NCBI GenBank assembly: GCA_023393095.1
Contig: JAEWMT010000044.1
Span: 44,846-108,845 of the forward strand
Direction of reading: 5' to 3'
DNA from: Bacillota bacterium
Lineage (GTDB): Bacteria; Bacillota; Clostridia; Lachnospirales; Lachnospiraceae
DNA length: 64,000 nt
Shown: one piece after another, positions 54,461-63,463 of the stretch
Numbering within the stretch: the stretch's first letter is position 1
How the letters are laid out: the number at the start of each line of letters is the position of its first letter
Translations under genes and position numbers: made by a program
The notes under the pieces: model-generated
The model's database searches: none
Told to the model about the DNA's origin: nothing
What the model saw: only the letters and a program-made list of their open reading frames with translations

Positions 54461-54936
54461 TTAATCCTCCTTAATTAACTTTTTTAAGAGTTCTCTAGCT
54501 CGACTTAACTGTGTTCCTGTTGTAGATTCACGTAATTTTAATATAGATGAAATTTCTTTTATGGAATAACTTCTTGATAATAAAGCTGAATTATAATTCG
54601 GTACTTAGGAGGGAGTTTTTTAACTAACCCCCAGATTTCGTCTCCTTCATCGTCGTCATATAAGATATTTTCGTTTATGGCTTCTGTTTTACGATTCCAG
54701 AATGATTTTATATAATCTTTTGACGTGTTAATGGTGACTCTTAAAAACCACGCTTTTTCATGATCGTTATCTATAAACTTCGGTGATTTTTTTAAATATT
54801 TTAAAAATACTTCTTGAATAATATCTTCTGCATCAGTTATGTTTTGACAATAACTATTAGCGCAATGCAACATTATGTCCGCATATTTTTCAACCATATG
54901 ATTAATTCTAGCTTTTTCGTCTATAGGTAATTCCAT
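54461..54936 (-). pseudogene. ECF sigma factor gene with a single-base frameshift in region 4
   Basis: From an ATG at 54936 (AAAGGAAG upstream) the frame encodes sigma region 2 (AEDIIQEVFLKYLKKSP...KAWFLRVTINTSKDYI) and region 4 as far as YRIIIQLYYQEVIP, stopping at 54559. In the next frame the sequence goes on as YSIKEISSILKLREST, TTGTQLSRARELLKKLIKED to a stop at 54461, exactly what region 4.2 should contain. Inserting one base near 54568-54575 (a likely lost G before TTATTCC) restores a ~158-residue protein. Sequencing error, true pseudogene or programmed shift cannot be separated here. Confidence 0.85.
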
Positions 54937-55166
54937 TTTATCACTTCCTTTACTATAGAAACGATTGTACCATGCAATATTTCCCAATGGTATATAAATA
55001 ATTTTTTTAAAAGAAGTTATTTCACTGAGAATATCTACAATTATTTTAAACTTCCCCCTTGCAATTGAATAAACTACGTGTTATAGTTTGTATAGAACAG
55101 ATAAAACATTCTCAAATAACATAGAGAAATAATGGAAACGCAATAATATCAACAAGATAATTCATT

Positions 55167-55200
55167 AAGGGAGGAGTAATCCTCCTAAAAAGTAAGGAGG
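55167..55200 (+). promoter_or_regulatory. Shine-Dalgarno/anti-Shine-Dalgarno leader of clpB
   Basis: A decoy GGAGGA (55170-55175), anti-sequence ATCCTCCT (55179-55186) and the real ribosome site AGGAGGAT (55195-55202) are spaced so that the middle block can pair with either neighbour: GGAGGA-GTAA-TCCTCC or ATCCTCCT-8 nt-AGGAGGAT. The ATG of clpB follows at 55208. The same module, base for base over most of its length, precedes the gene at 61505. Confidence 0.75.
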
Positions 55201-55207
55201 ATTCAGT

Positions 55208-57799
55208 ATGAATATTAATAAATTTACTCAGAATTCCATGCAGGCGGTACAGAACTGCGAGAGCTTGGCATATGAATACGGACATCAAGAAATCGATGCC
55301 CCACATCTGCTCTATTGCCTTCTGACCCTGGACGATAGCCTGATTAAGAAACTTTTGGAGAAGCTTGAGATTAATACGGAGGTATTTCTAGCACAGGTGC
55401 AGGGGTTACTGAATAAGCGCCCAAAGGTATCCGGAGGACAGCCTTATATTAGCAATGATTTGAACAAGATACTGATTTATGCGGAGAATGAAGCGAAACA
55501 GATGGGGGATTCCTATATTTCGGTTGAGCATCTTTTCCTAAGCATGTTAAAGCAACCAGGTAAAGAGGTTAAAACTTTATTTACTGAGTTCCGTATTAAC
55601 AGGGATGATTTTCTGAAGGCCCTTCAGACCGTCAGAGGGAACCAGCGAGTTGTAACGGACAATCCTGAGGCGACCTATGATACCCTTGAGAAGTACGGAT
55701 ATGATCTGGTGACACGAGCCAAGGAGCAGAAGCTGGATCCGGTCATTGGTCGCGACAGTGAGATTAGAAATGTGATTCGAATCCTTTCCAGAAAGACAAA
55801 GAATAATCCAGTTCTGATTGGTGAGCCGGGGGTTGGTAAGACCGCAGTTGTGGAGGGTTTAGCACAGAGAATTGTCAGAGGTGATGTTCCCCAATCTCTG
55901 AAGGATAAGAAATTATTTGCACTTGATATGGGAGCACTGGTTGCCGGAGCGAAATATCGCGGTGAGTTTGAGGAGCGTCTGAAAGCAGTTTTAGAGGAAG
56001 TGGCAAAAAGTGAAGGACAGATTATCCTGTTTATAGACGAGCTTCATACAATTGTCGGTGCTGGCAAGGCAGAAGGTTCCATGGACATGGGTAATATGTT
56101 AAAGCCGATGCTGGCTAGGGGCGAACTCCACTGTATCGGAGCAACCACGTTAAATGAATATCGCCAGAATATTGAGAAGGATGCGGCTTTGGAACGTCGT
56201 TTCCAACCCGTTATGGTAGAAGAACCTACGGTTGAGGATACTATTTCTATATTAAGAGGACTGAAGGAACGTTATGAAGTGTTTCATGGAGTTAAGATAA
56301 CCGATGGAGCATTGGTCAGTGCGGCTACCCTGTCAAATCGTTATATCTCCGACCGCTTCCTACCGGATAAAGCAATTGACCTCGTGGATGAAGCCTGTGC
56401 TCTAATTAAGACAGAGTTGGATTCCATGCCAACAGAGCTGGATGATAAGCAGCGAAGAATTATGCAGATGGAGATAGAGGAAGCTGCCCTTAAGAAAGAA
56501 AATGATCGTCTAAGTTTAGAGCGGTTAAGCGATTTACAAAAGGAACTTGCCGAACTTAGGGATGAATTTGCTTCGGCCAAGGCGACCTGGGATAAAGAGA
56601 AGGCCTCCGTAGAAAAGGTTCATAAGTTAAGAGAAGCCCTAGAAGGCCTGAATAATGAAATAGAGCTTGCTGAGCGCAGCTATGATCTTAATAAGGCAGC
56701 AGAATTAAAATATGGCCGGCTTCCTGAACTACAGAGGCAATTGCAGACGGAGGAAGAGAGACTGAAGAAGGGAGAAAATGTCCTTGTACATGAAAATGTA
56801 AGTGAAGAGGAAATAGCAAAGATTGTATCCCGCTGGACGGGGATTCCGATTACAAAGCTGACCGAAGGAGAACGCAGTAAGACCCTTCACCTAGGCGCCG
56901 AGCTCCATAAGAGAGTTGTCGGACAGGATGAAGGAGTGGATAAGGTTTCTGATGCAATCCTTCGATCCAAAGCCGGTATCAAGGACCCGACAAAGCCAAT
57001 CGGTTCTTTTCTTTTCCTAGGACCTACCGGCGTTGGTAAGACCGAGCTTGCAAAGGCACTGGCTGAGAATATATTTGACAATGAGCGAAATATGGTTCGT
57101 ATCGATATGAGCGAATATATGGAGAAGCATTCGGTTGCGAGATTAATCGGTGCACCTCCAGGTTATGTTGGGTATGAAGAAGGCGGTCAGCTAACCGAAG
57201 CGGTAAGACGCAGACCCTATACTGTAATTTTGTTTGATGAGATTGAGAAAGCACATCCCGATGTATTTAATGTACTTCTTCAAGTACTGGATGACGGGCG
57301 AATCACCGACTCTCAGGGTAGAACGGTAGACTTTAAAAATACGATTATTATTCTTACCTCCAATATTGGGTCAAGATACCTGTTAGAGGGTATTGATGAG
57401 ACGGGCGAGATCAGCAGTCAAAGTGAGGAAATGGTTATGAATGATTTGCGATCATCCTTTCGTCCTGAGTTCTTAAACCGTCTGGATGAAATCATCATGT
57501 TCAAACCATTGACGAAAGAGAATATCAGTTCCATTATGGATCTTTTGGTTGCTGATCTGAATAAGCGTCTTGCTGACAAGGGAATAACTATAGTTCTTAC
57601 CGATAGGGTTCAGACATATATAGCCGAACGTGCTTATGACCCGGTATATGGAGCCAGACCTCTAAAACGTTATCTGCAAAAGAACGTAGAAACCTTAAGC
57701 GCAAGGTTAATCTTAAGTGATCAGGTACATTCGGAGGATACGATTGTAATTGACGAAAATAATGGTGAACTGAACGCTAGTGTTCAAGCCATAGGATAG
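55208..57799 (+). CDS. clpB: ATP-dependent disaggregase ClpB
   Basis: 863 residues, full ClpB length. Repeat N-domains (1-145), NBD1 with Walker A GEPGVGKT near 207 and LFIDELHTIVGAG, a coiled-coil middle domain around 400-525 (rich in Glu/Lys/Leu) that marks ClpB rather than ClpC, NBD2 with GPTGVGKTELAKALA near 608, and a C-terminal domain. Works with DnaK to rescue aggregated proteins. Monocistronic. No CIRCE or CtsR box was seen upstream; the 5' leader has a ribosome-site switch instead. Confidence 0.97.
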   Translation: MNINKFTQNSMQAVQNCESLAYEYGHQEIDAPHLLYCLLTLDDSLIKKLLEKLEINTEVFLAQVQGLLNKRPKVSGGQPYISNDLNKILIYAENEAKQMGDSYISVEHLFLSMLKQPGKEVKTLFTEFRINRDDFLKALQTVRGNQRVVTDNPEATYDTLEKYGYDLVTRAKEQKLDPVIGRDSEIRNVIRILSRKTKNNPVLIGEPGVGKTAVVEGLAQRIVRGDVPQSLKDKKLFALDMGALVAGAKYRGEFEERLKAVLEEVAKSEGQIILFIDELHTIVGAGKAEGSMDMGNMLKPMLARGELHCIGATTLNEYRQNIEKDAALERRFQPVMVEEPTVEDTISILRGLKERYEVFHGVKITDGALVSAATLSNRYISDRFLPDKAIDLVDEACALIKTELDSMPTELDDKQRRIMQMEIEEAALKKENDRLSLERLSDLQKELAELRDEFASAKATWDKEKASVEKVHKLREALEGLNNEIELAERSYDLNKAAELKYGRLPELQRQLQTEEERLKKGENVLVHENVSEEEIAKIVSRWTGIPITKLTEGERSKTLHLGAELHKRVVGQDEGVDKVSDAILRSKAGIKDPTKPIGSFLFLGPTGVGKTELAKALAENIFDNERNMVRIDMSEYMEKHSVARLIGAPPGYVGYEEGGQLTEAVRRRPYTVILFDEIEKAHPDVFNVLLQVLDDGRITDSQGRTVDFKNTIIILTSNIGSRYLLEGIDETGEISSQSEEMVMNDLRSSFRPEFLNRLDEIIMFKPLTKENISSIMDLLVADLNKRLADKGITIVLTDRVQTYIAERAYDPVYGARPLKRYLQKNVETLSARLILSDQVHSEDTIVIDENNGELNASVQAIG

Positions 57800-57861
57800 A
57801 AATATTAATTCATAGCCCAATGATATTAAATGTACAGGTGAAGAATTTGCTGTTATAAGCT

Positions 57862-57902
57862 GCTCTACCATTTCTTTAGCGGAATTGGTAGGGCGGTTTA
57901 TA
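57862..57902 (+). terminator. clpB terminator
   Basis: GCTCTACCA/TGGTAGGGC stem (one G-T pair) followed by GGTTTATATTT. Confidence 0.75.
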
Positions 57903-57998
57903 TTTCCTATAATATGATGTGGGAAGGCATGACTACATTGAATGATTTAATTCCTACATTCATAGAATTTAATAAGTGATAATTCTATGGAGGTTAGA

Positions 57999-58415
57999 GT
58001 GAAGAAGTTTGCAGTACCAATTGTGCTTCTTATGATTATGATTATGGCCGCATTGCTGAGTGGCTGTAAGACGGAGAATACAGATATCAAGAAAATAAAG
58101 GATTTGGACTTTACCGTCGTTGAAGACGCCGATCTACCTGGAGAATTAAAAGAAATTATAGATGAGAAGAAGGAGGGACCGTTTAAGCTTACTTATTCAA
58201 ATAAGGAGAATATGTATATTGTTGTTGGCTATGGAAAGCAGAATAGCGGAGGATTCAGCGTTACGGTTAATGAATTATATCTAACCAAAAATGCTGTTTA
58301 TATTAATACGAATCTGATTGGACCATCAAAGGAAGACATGGTCACCCAGGGCGTAACCTATCCGTATGTCGTTGTAAAATTGGAAGCTCGTGAAGAACGG
58401 GTTGTATTTCAATAG
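57999..58415 (+). CDS. PrcB-like lipoprotein
   Basis: About 138 residues from a GTG start, chosen because GGAGG ends 5 bases ahead; an ATG at 57987 sits on that site. The signal (KKFAVPIVLLMIMIMAALLSGC) has a lipobox cysteine near residue 24. The C-terminal half (VVGYGKQNSGGFSVTVNELYLTK, GVTYPYVVVKLE) matches the PrcB C-terminal domain first seen in a Treponema dentilisin complex. Function here unknown. Confidence 0.82.
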   Translation: MKKFAVPIVLLMIMIMAALLSGCKTENTDIKKIKDLDFTVVEDADLPGELKEIIDEKKEGPFKLTYSNKENMYIVVGYGKQNSGGFSVTVNELYLTKNAVYINTNLIGPSKEDMVTQGVTYPYVVVKLEAREERVVFQ

Positions 58416-58457
58416 GATTCCAGTAAAAGACGTTAATGACTCTAACACCAATAATAG

Positions 58458-58509
58458 AATGCTCTCTTTTTACGGATATATAATCGTATTCGTTTTAAAG
58501 GAGAGCATT
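58458..58509 (+). terminator. Hairpin after PrcB-like gene
   Basis: AATGCTCTC(TTT) pairs with (AAA)GGAGAGCATT across a 26-nt loop; followed by T and a mixed stretch, so only a probable terminator. The following ~300 bases are AT-rich with nothing recognised until the promoter at 58817. Confidence 0.55.
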
Positions 58510-58816
58510 TGGTATTACAAAAGCTTTAGAATGCCAATTTAATTTTAGATAAAATGGGATAATAATGAAATAATAACAATATTTAGTCTCCAACATCCGC
58601 ATGCTTACAATATATTGTGGTAACTAATAAGATTTGGAATTATATTGAATTTTTAATATTTTTGAAAGATTGTTCTTGTGCATATTTACTGCAGACATAG
58701 GCCATAAGTCCTACTGTTGAAAAAATATTCCAATAAATAGAACAAAAATAATTTGGTTTTATGTGCAAATTTTTCAGCATAATCCACTTTCAAGGCGTGA
58801 ATTGTCTGAAAATAAT

Positions 58817-58845
58817 TTGACGATAATTGGAATTCATGTTATACT
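58817..58845 (+). promoter_or_regulatory. Promoter of the veg gene
   Basis: TTGACG, 17-base spacer, TATACT; gene start is 108 bases downstream. Confidence 0.65.
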
Positions 58846-58952
58846 GCTAAGGACGCATGAGATTTGTTGTTATTTATGAGTAATGTCTACAGACCCATGA
58901 TCGGAATCATAATCCGTGGTTGGTGTGAGGAAGCATTGGCAAGGAGAAAATA

Positions 58953-59198
58953 ATGATGAAGCAATATGATGTGAATTATGTAAGAAATGCCGTTATGAAC
59001 CAGACGGGTAAGAGAGTTAAGATCAAAATCAACAGGGGAAGACATAAAGTTGATGTAACAGAAGGTATTATATCCGAAACTTACCCCAGCATATTTCTTA
59101 TCAAGATTCAGGAAACAGAAGATATGCCGGTGAAGACAGTATCATACAGCTATACAGATATTTTAACTAAAGACGTTGAATTAATATTATGTAGTTAA
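58953..59198 (+). CDS. veg: Veg family protein
   Basis: 81 residues (80 if the second ATG is used). RNAVMNQTGKRVKIKINRGRHKVDVTEGIISETYPSIFLIKI in pieces is the Veg/DUF1021 pattern, an SH3-like small beta protein. In Bacillus subtilis Veg is abundant and affects spore outgrowth and biofilm formation. AAGGAG lies 6 bases before the ATG. Confidence 0.92.
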   Translation: MMKQYDVNYVRNAVMNQTGKRVKIKINRGRHKVDVTEGIISETYPSIFLIKIQETEDMPVKTVSYSYTDILTKDVELILCS

Positions 59199-59213
59199 GA
59201 AATAGATAAACAG

Positions 59214-59251
59214 AGCTAAGGCCAATCATTACGTAGGGTTTAGCTTTTTTT
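59214..59251 (+). terminator. veg terminator
   Basis: AGCTAA/TTAGCT with a GCC/GG inner part, followed by TTTTTTT. Confidence 0.85.
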
Positions 59252-59473
59252 ATGTTATGAAATAAGCAAATAACGGCATAGCTCCAGTATAGGTTTGGGT
59301 GTTGTTCGTTTTTGTTTTATGTGATGCTATGTAAGACAGCGTGAGAAGTAGATACTTTAATCTATATAAAAATTAATAATAAAATAAGAAATATACAACA
59401 TAATCCCTTAACCTTACGAATAAGATATGTCAGAGGCATCCGTCATATGTCCAAATTCAAGGAGGGATAATAA

Positions 59474-61042
59474 GTGGAGTTAGTTAAAAAGAATATTCAT
59501 ATGAATAAATTAAGATGTAAGAGTACTCTGCAGCTTACATTGGATGATGACTTTAATGTTCCGGATGTCAAACCGGACATTGATCAGATTATAACCGAGC
59601 AGGGTGAAATCAAAATCAATGATATCAAAGCAATGAACGGCAAGCTCTTAGTAAAAGGTGTTCTCGGCTTTAATGTTTTATATCTGAATGAAGGGGAACA
59701 ACTACCAATACACAATATTTCCGGGGAAATTCCATTTGATGAGGTAATCAATATGGATGTTACCTGTGCTGATGATGAACCATCTGTAAAATGGGATTTG
59801 GAGGATTTATCCACTGGCTTAATCAACTCCAGAAAGCTAAGTGTCAAATCGATTGTCCGTTTATATGTTGCTGTAGAAGATCTTTATGATGAAGAAACAG
59901 CGGTAATGGTAGAAGGTCCGGAAGAGGTTCAGTATATTAATAAGAAAATAGAAATAACGGACGTTGCAGTTAATAAGAAGGATACCTTTCGAATTAAGGA
60001 CGAGATAACTTTGCCTGCCAATAAGGGAAGTATTGCAAATATACTATATAAGGATATCGGATTAAGTAATGTTGAAGTAAGGCTGCTAGACGATAAGTTT
60101 ACGCTTAAGGGTGAAGTACCAATCTTTATTCTTTATACCAGTGATAGTGAAGAAAACCCGATGGAGTATTTTGAGACGGAGCTTCCATTCAGTGGTACGA
60201 TTGAATGCAACGGCTGTACGGAAGATATGATAGAAGATATTACCTTCGGTATCATCAATAAGAGTATGGAGATTAAGCCGGATTCGGATGGTGAAGAGAG
60301 AGTACTCGACCTTGAAGCTATTTTAGAGCTGGGAATTAAGGTATATAAGGTAGAGGAACCGGAAATTTTAAGTGATGTTTACTGTCCCACCAAGGATATA
60401 ACTCCAGTTATCAATCGGGCTTCCTATGAAAATCTGGTTATTAAGAATAATAGTAAGTATCGTGTTGCCGATCGGATAACGGTACCGGAAAATCAACCTA
60501 AGATTCTTCAGATCATGCATGCTCAAGGTGATATTAAAATTGATGATATCATTCCTGAGGATACACAGCTTCAAGTCGAAGGTATTATAGAAGTAAATAT
60601 TCTTTACATATCCGAGGAAGACTCCAGACCGATGAATTCGCTTAGAGGTGTAATACCGTTCACTCAGGCGATTGAATTAAAAGGGATGAACCCAGATAGT
60701 AATTACGAAATCAAGCCTTATATTGACCAATTAAGTGTAATGATGCTTGATAGTAATGAGATTGAGGTAAAATCCATTATTAATCTGAATGCCATCGTAT
60801 TTGATCTGATTACTGAATCTATCATAACAGATATTGAAGTAGCCGATTTAGATATGGATAAACTCCAGGCAATGCCAGGTATCATTGGCTATATTGTTAA
60901 GAAAGATGATTCCTTGTGGAAAATTGCGAAAAAATATTATACAACTGTGGATAGTATCAAGGAAATCAATAACATGGATGATGATCGCATCGCAGAAGGT
61001 GATAAATTGATTATTATGAAAAAAGTGGATAGTATTTTATGA
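59474..61042 (+). CDS. sipL: DUF3794-LysM protein, SipL-like spore coat morphogenesis factor
   Basis: 522 residues from GTG after AAGGAGGG. Three DUF3794-type repeats are seen, each with a KGVLGFNVLYL or KGEVPIFILYTS, VEGIIEVNILYIS core, and a C-terminal LysM near 478-520 (GYIVKKDDSLWKIAKKYYTTVDSIKEIN). This length and layout match SipL of Clostridioides difficile, which binds SpoIVA to anchor the coat. Assignment as SipL is by family and architecture. Expected expression in the mother cell under sigma-E; no promoter was verified. Confidence 0.82.
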   Translation: MELVKKNIHMNKLRCKSTLQLTLDDDFNVPDVKPDIDQIITEQGEIKINDIKAMNGKLLVKGVLGFNVLYLNEGEQLPIHNISGEIPFDEVINMDVTCADDEPSVKWDLEDLSTGLINSRKLSVKSIVRLYVAVEDLYDEETAVMVEGPEEVQYINKKIEITDVAVNKKDTFRIKDEITLPANKGSIANILYKDIGLSNVEVRLLDDKFTLKGEVPIFILYTSDSEENPMEYFETELPFSGTIECNGCTEDMIEDITFGIINKSMEIKPDSDGEERVLDLEAILELGIKVYKVEEPEILSDVYCPTKDITPVINRASYENLVIKNNSKYRVADRITVPENQPKILQIMHAQGDIKIDDIIPEDTQLQVEGIIEVNILYISEEDSRPMNSLRGVIPFTQAIELKGMNPDSNYEIKPYIDQLSVMMLDSNEIEVKSIINLNAIVFDLITESIITDIEVADLDMDKLQAMPGIIGYIVKKDDSLWKIAKKYYTTVDSIKEINNMDDDRIAEGDKLIIMKKVDSIL

Positions 61043-61082
61043 TACTTAAGGTGATTCGCCGTTAAAACATATATAAACGAAT

Positions 61083-61127
61083 GAGTGCTGATCAGGCTGA
61101 TGTTCCAGTCTGGTTAGCACTTATTTT
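61083..61127 (+). terminator. Terminator of the DUF3794-LysM gene
   Basis: GAGTGCT-ATCAG / CTG-TAGCACT imperfect stem followed by TATTTTGATTT. The following ~280 bases (61128-61409) are AT-rich with no gene seen. Confidence 0.7.
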
Positions 61128-61409
61128 GATTTCTGGTTGATAATAACATAACGGAGGGCCTCTCCACAGATGTGATTAACTATATTTATCTAGCATATCA
61201 GCAAAATTACCCGCTAAACCTTCAATATCTAATAAATACTATAATAAACTATAATGAGTTATGAAATTTATTATACCATAATAGAGTTTATTTTTAGCGT
61301 ATTAATAAATAGATAAAATTATCCGAAATATAGATAGAAGATTAGTTTAACATAAATGATAGGAATAAAAGAAATTAAAAATCAAATAGGAGCAATTCTA
61401 TTAAATATC

Positions 61410-61500
61410 AAGGAGGAGAAATCCACCTAAAAAGCCAAGGAGGAGAAATCCACCTAAAAAGCCAGGGAGGAGAAATCCTCCTAAAAAGTCGAGGAGGATT
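61410..61500 (+). repeat. Three 27-nt tandem Shine-Dalgarno/anti-Shine-Dalgarno units
   Basis: Units start at 61410, 61437 and 61464; the fourth partial unit (61491-61500) contains the true ribosome site AGGAGG (61492-61497). Each unit reads AAGGAGGAGAAATCC then ACC or TCC, then TAAAAAGCC or similar. Units 1 and 2 carry TCCACC (one base off complementarity to AGGAGGA); unit 3 carries the exact TCCTCC. ATG of the next gene is at 61505. The last unit matches the single unit before clpB. Confidence 0.85.
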
Positions 61501-61504
61501 GTAT

Positions 61505-62176
61505 ATGAGCGTAAACGGAATTACTACTTCAACACAAAATTATGAGACAAAAAGTACGACTAAGACAAAAGCAAATCAAAACCAGAAATCGGACAATATT
61601 TCACAAAACAACGACAGTACCGTAGCAGTTTATGAAAAAAGTAGCGAGACTTGTGATAATAAGCAAATCTATAAGGCTGACAATGCAACCGTAGAAAAAC
61701 TGAAGGCTGATGCCGAAAGAAGATCAGAAAGCCTAAGAAGTCTCGTAGAGAAAATGTTATTAAAACAAGGACAAACCTTACTGGATTCAACGGACATCTA
61801 TACTTTACTTCGGGAGGGAAAGCTTCAGGTAGATCCTGAGGTTAGCGCTCAAGCAAAAAAGGATATTGCGGAAGATGGATATTGGGGTGTTGAACAGACC
61901 TCAGAAAGATTATTATCCTTTGCAAAAGCTCTATCCGGAGGTGATCCATCTAAGGCAGATGAATTAATTGATGCAGTGAAGAAGGGATTTTCTCAAGCAA
62001 CGAAGGCTTGGGGTGATGAGCTACCTGATATTTGCCAAAAAACTCTTGATGCTTCCATTAAGAAGCTGGAAGCCTGGAGGGATGGTATAGAAGATAGTGA
62101 CGACAACGAGAGCATGAGCAATAATGCTAAGGAAGTATTTAGTGGACAAGCAGGGACGGACGCAATTGCTAAGTAA
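61505..62176 (+). CDS. Conserved hypothetical protein, unknown function
   Basis: 223 residues, cytoplasmic. The N-terminal ~60 are disordered, Ser/Thr/Asn/Lys-rich. A helix near 62-90 and a folded C-terminal domain (VDPEVSAQAKKDIAEDGYW, SERLLSFAKALSGGDPSKADELI, KGFSQATKAWGDELPDIC) follow; the GDP-x-KAxEL and GFxQATKxWG pattern is one I associate with short Clostridial proteins of unknown role. Start at ATG 61505 after AGGAGG, in a heavily repeated ribosome-site leader. Function is not proposed. Confidence 0.75.
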   Translation: MSVNGITTSTQNYETKSTTKTKANQNQKSDNISQNNDSTVAVYEKSSETCDNKQIYKADNATVEKLKADAERRSESLRSLVEKMLLKQGQTLLDSTDIYTLLREGKLQVDPEVSAQAKKDIAEDGYWGVEQTSERLLSFAKALSGGDPSKADELIDAVKKGFSQATKAWGDELPDICQKTLDASIKKLEAWRDGIEDSDDNESMSNNAKEVFSGQAGTDAIAK

Positions 62177-62235
62177 GAACCTATCAACATAAGCTATTAC
62201 CTCTATCTATTATTAGACCTACCAATATATAATAG

Positions 62236-62292
62236 GCTCCCTACTAGGAGACTGTAAAATTGAATACAGTCTCCTAAGAAGGGAGCTTTTTG
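62236..62292 (+). terminator. Nested terminator of the unknown gene
   Basis: Inner perfect TAGGAGACTGTA/TACAGTCTCCTA hairpin (62245-62276) inside outer GCTCCC/GGGAGC (62236-62241/62281-62286), then TTTTTGTTT. Confidence 0.85.
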
Positions 62293-62352
62293 TTTGGATA
62301 TCAAAAATATCAAATGTAATTGTAAAAATTTAATACAATTAAAATTATATTA

Positions 62353-63222
62353 TTATGGCTGATAAGGTTTCGTAAGGAATACTTGCCTGCCATATTCTTT
62401 ATGTGTCTTAAAATATGCAAAAGCCTTCTTGGCGACACTATGATCTTTATAGATACCAAAGACGGTTGGGCCACTACCACTCATCAGGGAAACCAGAGCT
62501 CCATGCTCGTTCATTTTATTTTTTATATTCGTTATCACCGGATAATCCCGAATGGTTACTGTCTGAAGAATGTTATCCATCTTAGTAGCTAAACCGGTTA
62601 AGTCACCGGCTGCCAGTGAAGCCTTCATATTAGTGATATCCGGGTGTGGCATATCATTGGTTAAGCGAAGATTCTCATATACATACTTCGTTGATACACT
62701 GATATCCGGTTTCACCAGAAGAATCGAGCATTCCGGCATGGAAGGTAAAGGTGTTAGAAGTTCTCCGATACCTTCCGAAAGGGCAGTACCAAGCATGATG
62801 CAATAAGGTACATCGGCTCCTAATTGAACTCCCAGCTTCATCAGCTCCTTTTGTGAATATCCTATTCCATAAAGTTCATTCAATGCCTTAAGTGTTGCAG
62901 CAGCATCGGAGCTTCCCCCAGCCAAGCCTGCGGCAACCGGTATTTCTTTATTAAGCTTAATATGAAGGCCGTCTTTTACCGAAATGGTTTTCAAGAAAAG
63001 GGCAGCAGCCCGGTATACCAGGTTTCCTTTATCAACTGGAAGATAGGACAGATTCGTCTGTACGGATATCATTGAATTGGATGTTTTCGTGATGGTAATT
63101 GTATCATGTAAATCTAAGGATTGCATGATCATACGGACATCATGATATCCATCCTCACGTTTGCGAAGTACATCCAGTCCCAGATTAATTTTTGCATAAG
63201 CCATAACAGTTATGGAATTCAT
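62353..63222 (-). CDS. ispE: 4-diphosphocytidyl-2-C-methyl-D-erythritol kinase
   Basis: 289 residues, normal IspE length. GHMP-kinase motifs: AYAKINLGLDVLRKREDGYH (N-terminal, Lys/Asp), the glycine loop PVAAGLAGGSSDAAATL near 92 and MSGSGPTVFGI near 260. Phosphorylates CDP-methylerythritol in the non-mevalonate isoprenoid pathway. Upstream lies the palindromic element A3. Confidence 0.96.
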   Translation of the reverse strand: MNSITVMAYAKINLGLDVLRKREDGYHDVRMIMQSLDLHDTITITKTSNSMISVQTNLSYLPVDKGNLVYRAAALFLKTISVKDGLHIKLNKEIPVAAGLAGGSSDAAATLKALNELYGIGYSQKELMKLGVQLGADVPYCIMLGTALSEGIGELLTPLPSMPECSILLVKPDISVSTKYVYENLRLTNDMPHPDITNMKASLAAGDLTGLATKMDNILQTVTIRDYPVITNIKNKMNEHGALVSLMSGSGPTVFGIYKDHSVAKKAFAYFKTHKEYGRQVFLTKPYQP

Positions 63223-63311
63223 GAGTGCCTCCTGCGTTTTTTAATTAAACGTATTCTATCATAGAAATCCTACATTTACAACGTCACGGTTCGTGGGTTA
63301 GAGGTGACTAG

Positions 63312-63450
63312 TTAAAGTTCAGCCTGTATGCCCGGGAGGCATAGAAAGTTCCCTCACACACCGGTTGGTATACATTTTGCCGAATTTGTATGCCAAACAG
63401 TGCATTACGGGAATTTCCTATGCCTCCTGGGCATACAGGCTGAACTTTAA
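63312..63450. repeat. Long palindromic element A3
   Basis: Arms 63312-63353 and 63409-63450 (42 nt each, beginning TTAAAGTTCAGCC) are inverted repeats with few mismatches; an inner TTGGTATACA/TGTATGCCAA stem follows. Conserved core blocks TCCCTCACACACCGGTTG (63350-63367) and CAAACAGTGCATTACGGG (63394-63411) match A1 nearly base for base, as does GGCATAGAA in the arms. Beyond that the arms differ from A1 and A2. It lies between ispE and spoIIR, both on the minus strand. Confidence 0.85.
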
Positions 63451-63463
63451 GTGCGCCCGACTA

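Noticed and set aside
55088..55166. CIRCE or CtsR operator upstream of clpB
   Set aside because: No TTAGCACTC-N9-GAGTGCTAA or GGTCAAANANGGTCAAA-like heptads were found.
61410..61500. Possible CRISPR-like repeats
   Set aside because: Units are contiguous 27-mers without spacers and contain ribosome-site sequence; they are a tandem repeat in a leader.
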